Of a stretch of 37,095 nt of DNA, positions 18,536 through 25,782 are shown piece by piece (the first letter of the stretch is position 1; every line of letters starts with the position of its first letter). The notes below the pieces were generated by a model. It did not search any database. It was given only the letters and a program-made list of their open reading frames with translations, and had not been told where the DNA came from. Position numbers and translations under genes: made by a program. Origin of the DNA: an uncultured Rhodospirillales bacterium. Lineage in GTDB: Bacteria; Pseudomonadota; Alphaproteobacteria; Rhodospirillales; UBA2165. The stretch is from assembly GCA_905614355.1 (NCBI GenBank), contig CAJQSN010000050.1, positions 1 through 37,095 on the forward strand, given 5' to 3'.

Positions 18536-19594
18536 ATGATTAAATGCACATTACTAAATTTGGCTGTTTCTGTAAGTTGGTTAATAAGCAGTTCTGTCGT
18601 TGCCCAAGCCCCACAGCAACCTCCCACTGTAGCAAATCCTATCAACAGAGCCATAGAGCAGAATGAACCTGTTCAAGAAATGCGAAATTTAGTACGCGAT
18701 ATCAGTAAATATGCTCGCCGTTTTAATCCTAATTTTGGAATTATCACGGAAGGCGGATTGGATATATTAGAAAAAGAAGATCCAGTTGATCCAACGCAAA
18801 GTTCACCTGCCAGAACCTATATGAAATCTTTTGATGGGATTAATATTTTAGGACTAAACTTTCATCCGCCTATAAAAGGTAAAGGCAAAATCATTACTGA
18901 TAAGAAAACAAAAAAAACATTACTGAGGCTAGCCAATCTTGGAAAACAACGCGGCTTAAAAATATTTGTCACAGACTTTGCGGCAAATTTAAAAACCGCA
19001 CAAAAATCTTATAATCTTAACTTAGCAAAAGGGTATATTCCATTTACGGCTAAGAGTGTTGGCGCAGATTATATTTTTAATAATATTTCAGATATTCTTT
19101 CTAGACCAATAAATGAAAATCCCAGAAACATTAATGGGCTCAAGAACGTTCAAAATTACCTTTACCTAACTGATTCATCTAGTTTTGACCGCCAACAAGA
19201 TTTTGTCATTGGGGTCAGCAATACAAATTACGATCTCATAATTGTGGATGTTTTTCACAAAGGCCGCACACCATATAGTAAAGCTGCAGTTCAAGGTATG
19301 CAATTTAAAAAACTGGGGGCTCGCCGTCTTGTATTTGCCTACATGAATATAGGTGCAGCTGAAAATTACCGTTATTACTGGAGAGATAATTGGAGAGAGG
19401 GCGAACCTTCTTTCATCTCAGAATCAATTCCAGCCAACCCGGATAAACACTATGTAGAGTATTGGCAGGCCGGTTGGCGAAGAATAATAACTGGCAACAC
19501 AAATTCGTATATTTATGGGATAATAAAACAAGGATTCGATGGCGTAATCTTAGGGGGCCTAGATAGCTCTAAGTTTTTCGAGAGTGGAGGCTAA
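18536..19594 (+). CDS. Secreted GH114/TM1410-like protein with permuted domain order
   Basis: The 352-residue protein has a signal peptide (about 1-24, cleavage near VVAQA). Residues 232-343 carry typical motifs of the endo-alpha-1,4-polygalactosaminidase (GH114, TM1410-related) family: YDLIIVD, VFAYMNIGAAENYRYYW and GFDGVILGGLD. Residues 48-183 resemble what normally follows those motifs: an ISKYARRFNPNFGII helix-strand, FDGINILGLNF, LKIFVTDFA and GYIPF. The halves are therefore in swapped order, as in a circular permutant of the beta/alpha barrel. The Asp usual after GFDGVxL is Gly340, and the acidic pair expected in the FDGI strand is Leu-Gly. Loss of catalysis is possible. Family membership is clear; permutation and inactivity are inferred from memory of the family. 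Confidence 0.78.
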   Translation: MIKCTLLNLAVSVSWLISSSVVAQAPQQPPTVANPINRAIEQNEPVQEMRNLVRDISKYARRFNPNFGIITEGGLDILEKEDPVDPTQSSPARTYMKSFDGINILGLNFHPPIKGKGKIITDKKTKKTLLRLANLGKQRGLKIFVTDFAANLKTAQKSYNLNLAKGYIPFTAKSVGADYIFNNISDILSRPINENPRNINGLKNVQNYLYLTDSSSFDRQQDFVIGVSNTNYDLIIVDVFHKGRTPYSKAAVQGMQFKKLGARRLVFAYMNIGAAENYRYYWRDNWREGEPSFISESIPANPDKHYVEYWQAGWRRIITGNTNSYIYGIIKQGFDGVILGGLDSSKFFESGG

Positions 19595-19762
19595 TCATAA
19601 ACGTTAAGTTCGCATAGGAACGCTCACTGGATAACAAAACCCATTTGAGTTGAATCGCACTAATTCATATAACACATAACCTGGAATTCAACAGGATACA
19701 TTAGAATCCAAATATTATTTATTAAATAAATTCGACCTAGTTAAATTAATCTTTTAATATGG

Positions 19763-20635
19763 TCACACCGGTGTATATTTCGCATTGACATAATCACGGT
19801 CTCCTATGTCACCTTCCGGAAAAATATCGCGTTCACTAACCCAAACTCGGGAATCATCATACATTTTCTCTGAATATTTATCAAAAACGATTCTTTCACC
19901 TGGCCCAAAATAGCGAAGATCCATCATTTCATGAAAGCGTTCTGGGAATTCTTCTTTGTAATAGTGCGTGTAAAGTTCGGGCCTTAAATCAATATCAAAC
20001 TGAGCTTTTCGGAGAGCACTATAGTATTTTTTTATATCGTCAGGGTCCGGGTCACCCGTAATCATGCCGGCCATCATAAATGTTGTATCAACAATTTTTT
20101 TAAATCCTAGCTGTTCTAAAAAATAATACGGACCACTAAATAAACTGCACGCAGAGATTTCTCCATCGATAAGTTTTTCCATTCTTGCAAATAATAACCC
20201 GTCACTAAAAGATAAATTAATTTGGTCTGGCTCAAGAAACTGTTCAAGCGCTTGTATTGTTGAGTAATGACTCCCGGATTGATATCCAACGGATATGGGA
20301 GTATTCGCCAAGTCTTCTGGCTTATTAATTCCAGAATCTGGATGGACAAAAATTCCACAAGGAGAAATTGAATACGCATCAGTATATATCTGACCATGAC
20401 CCGCAGATGCTGCAATGTTTACAGTCCAATGACAGGCTGAACTTACGTCACAAGTACGTCCCTTTTCAAAAGTTTGATAGGCGCCAATCTTATCGCCAAG
20501 ATCATGGGCCTTAGCATTTTTTTTAGTCAATTGTTCGACATACTCAAAGTCTAAACCTTCCTCACTAAAATAACCTTTTTCTCCTGCAACCCATTCTTGC
20601 AAACGCATATGTGGTGCAATTAAGAATTTTTCCAT
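19763..20635 (-). CDS. NMT1/THI5-like ABC substrate-binding-type protein, orphan
   Basis: The ATG at 20635, with GGGAG ten bases upstream, gives 290 residues. A TTG at 20668 would add eleven residues but lacks a ribosome-binding site. The N-terminus MEKFLIAPHMRLQEWVAGEK and the following GYFSEEGLDFEYVEQL match periplasmic binding proteins of the SsuA/THI5-like type. There is no signal peptide, so it appears cytoplasmic or uses another route. Later conserved-looking segments are CHWTVNIAASAGHG, ISVGYQSGSHYSTIQALEQFL and AGMITGDPDPDD. No permease or ATPase gene is nearby. It is divergent from a LysR regulator with a 101-bp shared promoter region, so regulation by that protein is likely. The ligand is unknown. 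Confidence 0.8.
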   Translation of the reverse strand: MEKFLIAPHMRLQEWVAGEKGYFSEEGLDFEYVEQLTKKNAKAHDLGDKIGAYQTFEKGRTCDVSSACHWTVNIAASAGHGQIYTDAYSISPCGIFVHPDSGINKPEDLANTPISVGYQSGSHYSTIQALEQFLEPDQINLSFSDGLLFARMEKLIDGEISACSLFSGPYYFLEQLGFKKIVDTTFMMAGMITGDPDPDDIKKYYSALRKAQFDIDLRPELYTHYYKEEFPERFHEMMDLRYFGPGERIVFDKYSEKMYDDSRVWVSERDIFPEGDIGDRDYVNAKYTPV

Positions 20636-20736
20636 CTGCTTCAAGCTCCCATCTAAATTTTTCAGCAATAAGACAAAGAATAATACTTATTGATACATAA
20701 TTGAAATATATAATTAATATACCTATAATTCATTTC

Positions 20737-21645
20737 ATGAATATCAATTCAATCGACTTAAATCTCATGATAGCATTCGATGCGCTGATTACTCTTCGAC
20801 ACGTCACTAAAGCTGGAGAAACAATTGGGCGAAGTCAGCCAGCCATGAGTAACGCTCTGGCTCGATTACGAACAGTTTTCCAAGATCAATTGTTAATAAA
20901 ATCTGGCAACCATATGAAGCCAACGCCCAGAGCCTTGGAACTCCTTCCACAAATACAGCTCGCACTTAAGCACCTAGAAAATGCCATAAATAGTAATATA
21001 AAATTTAATCCTTCAGATACTAAACAAAATTTTGTAATTGCAATGGTTGAAAATGCTGCTTTTATTTTACTGCCTTTACTAACACCGTATTTATTTAAAA
21101 ATGCACCCAATATAAAAATTGATATTATTGGCGTCACCAATATTCGAGGGGTCAAATTAGTTGAAACAGAGCGCTGTGATATGGCTATTGATCTCACACC
21201 CAAGACAGTTCCACGCCAAATAAAAAAAGTGCGCCTGTATAAAGAAACGTTTATTTGTATGACGAGGCCAGATCACCCCATTCTTTCGATGAAACCAACT
21301 CTCGAAAACTACCTCTCGTTTAAGCATATAGCGGTACATCCAAGTGAAAGTTCTGAAAGTAGCGTTGACAATGCACTGAAATCAATAGGACAATTTCGAC
21401 ATGTTGCTATTAAGTCGCCCTACTCATTAGTCGTTAACTTAATGATAAATGATTCAGATTTAGTTGCAACGTTACCTAAAAGAAATGCTTTATTTTTTTC
21501 AAGTAAACAAAACCTACCCACATTCGAAGTTCCATTTGGGATACCCGGTTTTGATGTGAACATGCTCTGGCATAGTAGTTTAAACGACGACCCTGCACAT
21601 AAGTGGCTAAGAATGGTAGTTCAGAAAATAGCGACAAACATTTAA
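20737..21645 (+). CDS. LysR-family transcriptional regulator
   Basis: The ATG at 20737 gives 302 residues, normal for LysR regulators. An upstream TTG at 20701 would add twelve non-family residues. The winged helix-turn-helix spans about residues 4-62 (IDLNLMIAFDALITLRHVTK, then GRSQPAMSNALARLR and FQDQLLIKSG). The effector-binding domain covers about 90-300. The DLNLM...F and TPRALEL patterns are closest to the NodD/PcpR/LinR-like branch. The likely target is the divergently transcribed binding-protein gene. The shared 101-bp region is very AT-rich, and I could not define a single convincing T-N11-A operator in it. Confidence 0.93.
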   Translation: MNINSIDLNLMIAFDALITLRHVTKAGETIGRSQPAMSNALARLRTVFQDQLLIKSGNHMKPTPRALELLPQIQLALKHLENAINSNIKFNPSDTKQNFVIAMVENAAFILLPLLTPYLFKNAPNIKIDIIGVTNIRGVKLVETERCDMAIDLTPKTVPRQIKKVRLYKETFICMTRPDHPILSMKPTLENYLSFKHIAVHPSESSESSVDNALKSIGQFRHVAIKSPYSLVVNLMINDSDLVATLPKRNALFFSSKQNLPTFEVPFGIPGFDVNMLWHSSLNDDPAHKWLRMVVQKIATNI

Positions 21646-21682
21646 TTTATATAACTAATAAGGCAAAATATTATATAAATTA
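21643..21682. terminator. AT-only hairpin shared by two convergent genes
   Basis: The arms 21643-21654 (TAATTTATATAA) and 21671-21682 (TTATATAAATTA) are perfect 12-base reverse complements with a 16-base loop. The left arm begins with the TAA stop of the LysR gene and the right arm ends with the complementary stop of the DUF1489 gene. The symmetry would let it act in both directions. The stem has no G-C pair and no long U tail, so terminator strength is doubtful. Confidence 0.4.
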
Positions 21683-22111
21683 TAATAGACCAAGTTCTTT
21701 TAATTCGATCATCATTTCTGATGGCATATCAAGATCAAAATTAGCTGCCCCACCGTCTGGGGCATCTGCTGGTGATTCTTCAGGTTTCAAATACCGCCAA
21801 CCTTGAAAGGGTTTCTGTGGACGAGGTTCCAGCAAAATATGGGATGGGTCAAGCTCAACTGCACAAAATTTTCTACCTTCTTCGTTCTTCATTTTTTCTA
21901 TCCCAATGATCTTCTGGCGCACTCTGATTAACCTTTTAACCACCCAATAAATTGAACCGCCATCAATTAACTCATCAGTTCGCTTAGGCATATTGCGAGT
22001 AAAACTGTGAAGGCGCTTGCCATCAGTTAACGCCCTTCGCTCTGTTTGAATTTCTTTTAATTGAGATATGCTTTCGATCCGCACGGCCATGCGAAGGAGA
22101 TTTACTGTCAT
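21680..22111 (-). CDS. DUF1489 family protein
   Basis: The ATG at 22111 gives 143 residues; the frame begins one codon earlier at a TTG. The sequence has the DUF1489 hallmarks: an N-terminal MTVNLLRMAVRIESISQL, FTRNMPKRTDELIDGGSIYW in the middle and VRQKIIGIE. A C-terminal PxPxxPFQGWRYL segment follows. The family is largely confined to alphaproteobacteria and has no known function; it is a small soluble protein without a signal peptide. It lies 72 bp downstream of the enoyl-CoA hydratase gene and may be the tail of that operon. Confidence 0.88.
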   Translation of the reverse strand: MTVNLLRMAVRIESISQLKEIQTERRALTDGKRLHSFTRNMPKRTDELIDGGSIYWVVKRLIRVRQKIIGIEKMKNEEGRKFCAVELDPSHILLEPRPQKPFQGWRYLKPEESPADAPDGGAANFDLDMPSEMMIELKELGLL

Positions 22112-22183
22112 CAATAATACCTAAAAAGATTTAAAATAATATCTTGTAGTATTCAACCTTATTAATATCTAAAGAACATTAAT

Positions 22184-22978
22184 TTATTGAGATTGATACC
22201 AGTTTGGATCACGTTTTTCTAGGAATGCTGAAAATCCTTCTATTCCTTCTAAAGTATCTCTGCCACTTGCACTAATTGAGGCCAATCGATCAGCCAGTTT
22301 ATCATTAAGTACTGAAACAGCAACTTCATTTAGAAGCCTTTTGGTATCGCTAACGGCTATCGGAGCACTTCGCAAGATAGCATCAATTATCGGTCTGGCA
22401 GCTTCATCTAACTTACCTACTGGGCAAATTTCATGGACTAAGCCAATTCTCTTTGCTTCTTGAACATTAAAAATTTCAGCTGTCATTGCATAACGGCGAG
22501 CGTGCCGAGCTCCCATGGCGGCTACTACTTGAGGAAGAATAGGGGCTGGCGTAACTCCAACTCGCACCTCAGTAATCGCAAAATGCGCATCTTCAGACGC
22601 AATGACTACATCGCAGCCAGAAGCATAACCTACTCCGCCGCCAAAACAGCCATTTTGAACCAAAGCTATGGTTGGGATTGGGATTTCAAATAACTTTCGC
22701 ATGGCACCTGTGCTAAGCTCTGCACAGCGTTTCTTTTCTTTATCGTTTTCCTTAGCTAACACCTTAAACCAGTTTAAATCGGCACCCACAGAAAAATGCT
22801 TTCCAGCACCGCGCAAAATAATAGCACGCACTGCATTACTCGCCTCCAGTTCATCTAAAACCGACCTAAGTTTTGTCAGTAATTCTTCGTTATAACCATT
22901 AAATACATGAGGCCGATTCAATGTGATTTCAGCAATTCCATTTGGATTTAAGTGTTTTAAAACTACTGGTTCAGACAT
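22184..22978 (-). CDS. Enoyl-CoA hydratase/isomerase, methylglutaconyl-CoA hydratase-like
   Basis: The 264-residue crotonase-fold protein has the oxyanion-hole segments GKHFSVGADLNWF (Gly65-Ala66-Asp67) and NGCFGGGVG (around 113-114). A catalytic-type glutamate is Glu137 in FAITEVRVGVTP. The GADLNWF signature and the EVRVG..PA.I.P pattern recall methylglutaconyl-CoA hydratases of leucine breakdown (AUH/LiuC type), although general enoyl-CoA hydratase activity cannot be excluded. GGGAG lies eight to nine bases before the ATG. It is the last member of a tight thiolase-SDR-HCCA isomerase-hydratase operon, 18 bp after its neighbour. Confidence 0.9.
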   Translation of the reverse strand: MSEPVVLKHLNPNGIAEITLNRPHVFNGYNEELLTKLRSVLDELEASNAVRAIILRGAGKHFSVGADLNWFKVLAKENDKEKKRCAELSTGAMRKLFEIPIPTIALVQNGCFGGGVGYASGCDVVIASEDAHFAITEVRVGVTPAPILPQVVAAMGARHARRYAMTAEIFNVQEAKRIGLVHEICPVGKLDEAARPIIDAILRSAPIAVSDTKRLLNEVAVSVLNDKLADRLASISASGRDTLEGIEGFSAFLEKRDPNWYQSQ

Positions 22979-22996
22979 ATTTTAAACTCCCATAAA

Positions 22997-23599
22997 CTAC
23001 CAGCCACCCGTTTGAAGCCATTCATCTACCATATTCAGCCGGTCATGGCCCCAAAAAGGTTCATCACCAACAAAAATGAAAGGTGAACCACAGACATTTC
23101 TTTTAATTGCTTCTTTATTTACTAATTTAAGTTTTTCTTTATAAAGATTGGAATTAATAGAGAGAATACATTCATCAAAATCCAATCGACATTCTGCAGC
23201 TAATTCAGCAACAATATTTTTAGACCGTATATCTAGGCCTTCGATAAAATATTTCTGATAGACAAGCAGTGCAAATTTTTTTGCCAAATCTGGATCCTTC
23301 TCATTAATCCAGTAAAATGCCCTACCAGCAGCTTGAGTTGCAACTGGAAAAAATTCTGGTAATGCCCACTCAACTTTATACCGTCTTGCCGTCCTCTCTA
23401 TATCATATCTTGAATAACTCCATTTTAGTGTCTGTTCTATAAGCGGACTTTGTCCGTTTATCTTGAACACTGCTCCAAGCAAAAATGGCTTCCAAAAAAC
23501 ATCACAATCGTGTTTTTGGCCTATACGTTCTATACGATTAGCAGCAAGATATCCATATGGCGAGGAAAAATCAAAAAAAAACTCTATCGGATCAGGCAA
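22997..23599 (-). CDS. DsbA-fold 2-hydroxychromene-2-carboxylate isomerase-like protein
   Basis: The protein has 200 residues from a TTG start at 23599. No ATG lies near the N-terminus, and a perfect GAGGAG at 23606-23611 is six bases upstream of this TTG. An in-frame TTG at 23617 would overlap the SDR gene and lacks such a site. The N-terminus PIEFFFDFSSPYGYLAANRI is the GST-kappa/HCCA isomerase signature, with Ser13 before Pro in place of a redox cysteine. VCGSPFIFVGDEPFWGHDRL near the end is also family-typical. The prototype acts in naphthalene breakdown, but most homologues are uncharacterised. The acyl-CoA operon context suggests a glutathione-linked or CoA-linked catabolic step. Confidence 0.88.
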   Translation of the reverse strand: MPDPIEFFFDFSSPYGYLAANRIERIGQKHDCDVFWKPFLLGAVFKINGQSPLIEQTLKWSYSRYDIERTARRYKVEWALPEFFPVATQAAGRAFYWINEKDPDLAKKFALLVYQKYFIEGLDIRSKNIVAELAAECRLDFDECILSINSNLYKEKLKLVNKEAIKRNVCGSPFIFVGDEPFWGHDRLNMVDEWLQTGGW

Positions 23600-23605
23600 A
23601 TTATT

Positions 23606-23611
23606 CTCCTC
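23606..23611 (-). promoter_or_regulatory. Strong ribosome-binding site deciding a TTG start
   Basis: On the minus strand this reads GAGGAG, followed by AATAAT and then TTG at 23599. It shares one base with the TAG stop of the upstream SDR gene. It is the main reason for placing the HCCA isomerase-like start at 23599 rather than 23617. Confidence 0.75.
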
Positions 23612-24294
23612 TACCAATTAATACTAGAACCATCAAAATTAAAAAATTTTCCGTTATCAACTAGTTGCAAACTATCGATTACTCTTCGGATACCCGCAAC
23701 ACTTTCTACTGGTCCGAGGGCGGCTTCTGGGCCACCCATATCGGTTCGAACCCAGCCTGGAGAAATTACAATTGAGATAACACCCTTAACAGCAAGATCA
23801 ACTGAAAGACTTTTATTTATTGAGTTTAAAGCTGCCTTCGAACTTCGATAAGCATATTGCCCTCCTGTATCATTAGCAGTGATGCTACCTAGCAGGCTCG
23901 ATATGGAAACTATCATTTTTTTATCTGAGCTTGTAACTTGCGGGGTAAAGCTCTCAATAATCTTCAAAGGCGCAAGCACATTTATACGCAACATTTTGGC
24001 CCAAAGATCAAAATCAGTCTTGCGCAAACCTTTTTTATTCGGATCATAAATACCTGCATTGTTCAGCAAAACATCTATTTTCTCTGCCTGCAATATTTCA
24101 GAGGTTGCTTCAATTGCTGAAAAATCAGTAACATCCAGTGGGAGTATTGTAATATCTCCTCTAATTTGAATCAGTTTGCTTGCTAATGTAGGTTTGCGGC
24201 AGGTTGCTATCACTCTCCAATTGTCAGCAGCATACTGGCGAGCAAATTCCAAACCTAGACCCCGATTAGCTCCCGTTATTAAAACTGTAGGCAT
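23611..24294 (-). CDS. Short-chain dehydrogenase/reductase (SDR)
   Basis: The 227-residue classical SDR has the cofactor motif TGANRGLG at residues 7-14. LLNNAG lies near 76-81, the catalytic serine is in VSISSLLG near 132 and the YxxxK pair is Tyr149/Lys153 (YRSSK). The TCRKP segment after the second strand, with an Arg, hints at NADP(H) preference. SPGWVRTDMGG is the usual loop before the substrate region. It is cytoplasmic with substrate unknown; the operon suggests reduction or oxidation of a hydroxy- or keto-acyl intermediate. It starts 16 bp after the thiolase gene ends. Confidence 0.92.
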   Translation of the reverse strand: MPTVLITGANRGLGLEFARQYAADNWRVIATCRKPTLASKLIQIRGDITILPLDVTDFSAIEATSEILQAEKIDVLLNNAGIYDPNKKGLRKTDFDLWAKMLRINVLAPLKIIESFTPQVTSSDKKMIVSISSLLGSITANDTGGQYAYRSSKAALNSINKSLSVDLAVKGVISIVISPGWVRTDMGGPEAALGPVESVAGIRRVIDSLQLVDNGKFFNFDGSSINW

Positions 24295-24310
24295 TTTTCC
24301 CCTAACAAAG

Positions 24311-25498
24311 CTATATTATTCGCTCTACCGCGACAGCAGTTCCTTCACCACCCCCAATACATAAAGAAGCGACTCCTTTTGTCATATTATATTTTTCCAG
24401 GGCGTTTAAAAGAGTAACTAAGATTCGAGCTCCCGAGGCACCTACAGGATGTCCCAACGCGCACGCCCCGCCATGAACGTTTACTTTATCCGGAGATAAA
24501 TCTAAGTCGTGCATTGCAGCCATTGTGACAACAGCAAAAGCTTCATTAATCTCATAGAGATCAACATCATCTTTATCCCAATCAGCTTTATTAAGAACCT
24601 TTTTTATTGCACCGATTGGAGCCGTAGTGAACCGTTCAGGTTCTTGAGCATGGCTTGCATGTGCATGAATAATAGCCAGTGGAGAAAGTTTCCTCTTTTC
24701 TGCTTCAGATTTGCGCATAAGTATAAGTGCCGCCGCACCATCAGATATTGAGCTTGAATTTGCGGCTGTAACAGAACCATCTTTGGCAAAAGCGGCTCTT
24801 AACGTTGGAATTTTTTCTGGAAGAGCATTTCCAGGCTGCTCATCTGTACTAACAATGGTATCGCCTTTGCGGGTTTTTACCGTGACTGATACTATCTCTT
24901 TTTTAAAGGTACCATCATCAATTGCTATTTGAGCTCGCTTTAAAGATCTCAAGGCAAACTCATCTTGAGCTTTACGAGTAAATTGATAGAGTTTGGCAGT
25001 TGCCTCAGCATAAACCCCCATCAAGGTTCCTTTTTCAAAAGCATCTTCAAGTCCATCTAAAAACATATGATCTTTTACTTCACCATGCCCCATGCGCATA
25101 CCACCTCTAACATTCGGTAATAAATAAGGCGCATTAGTCATACTCTCCATTCCGCCAGCTACCATAATATCGTGTGAACCAGCAAGAATACTATCGCATG
25201 CAAACATTACAGCCTTCATACCAGAGCCACACATTTTATTTATCGTTGTTGCACCAATATGCACGGGAATTCCGGCCCCAATAGAAGCTTGCCGGGCGGG
25301 CGCTTGACCTTGACCAGCTGACAAAACAACACCCATCACCACATCATCGACGTCATTAACCGTTAATTTAGCTTTATTAATAGCTCCAGCAATTGCAATA
25401 GATCCAAGATCTGGTGCACTAACTGTGCCAAGATCACCACCTAACCCCCCCATAGGAGTTCTCGCAGCGCCAACAATAACAATGGGATCAGAATTCAT
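24311..25498 (-). CDS. Acetyl-CoA acetyltransferase (thiolase)
   Basis: The 395-residue thiolase has the nucleophile Cys90 in NKMCGSGMKAV, NEAFAVV, His350 in GGACALGHPVGASG and the second cysteine Cys380 in SLCIGGGEGTA. All four active-site blocks are intact. It condenses two acetyl-CoA or cleaves 3-ketoacyl-CoA in the cytoplasm. The pattern is of the degradative/biosynthetic AtoB-PhaA group. An AAAGG ribosome-binding site precedes the ATG. It is the first gene of the four-gene acyl-CoA operon. Codons 16-18 contain a run of seven G. A long family-typical C-terminus argues against truncation. Confidence 0.95.
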   Translation of the reverse strand: MNSDPIVIVGAARTPMGGLGGDLGTVSAPDLGSIAIAGAINKAKLTVNDVDDVVMGVVLSAGQGQAPARQASIGAGIPVHIGATTINKMCGSGMKAVMFACDSILAGSHDIMVAGGMESMTNAPYLLPNVRGGMRMGHGEVKDHMFLDGLEDAFEKGTLMGVYAEATAKLYQFTRKAQDEFALRSLKRAQIAIDDGTFKKEIVSVTVKTRKGDTIVSTDEQPGNALPEKIPTLRAAFAKDGSVTAANSSSISDGAAALILMRKSEAEKRKLSPLAIIHAHASHAQEPERFTTAPIGAIKKVLNKADWDKDDVDLYEINEAFAVVTMAAMHDLDLSPDKVNVHGGACALGHPVGASGARILVTLLNALEKYNMTKGVASLCIGGGEGTAVAVERII

Positions 25499-25782
25499 GA
25501 TTATGCCTTTACATATAAATAGACGAACTAATTATCGATTTTTACATGGTATCTTCTAGTTTGTAAAAAAAACTTTAAAAAGTAAAAGTTAATTCAATGA
25601 CAAATACCATAACAGGCAATATTAGAATAGCTCTTAAAATATATGTCTATTCCTACCAATTCACATCATTTGAATATCACCATTAGCTTTTCCCAGAACT
25701 TAGACCCTTCAAGTTATTTTATTTTTATTCTAATTAATGGATCAGTGTTATTCGTATATAATTAAAACCATTATTAATTGAA

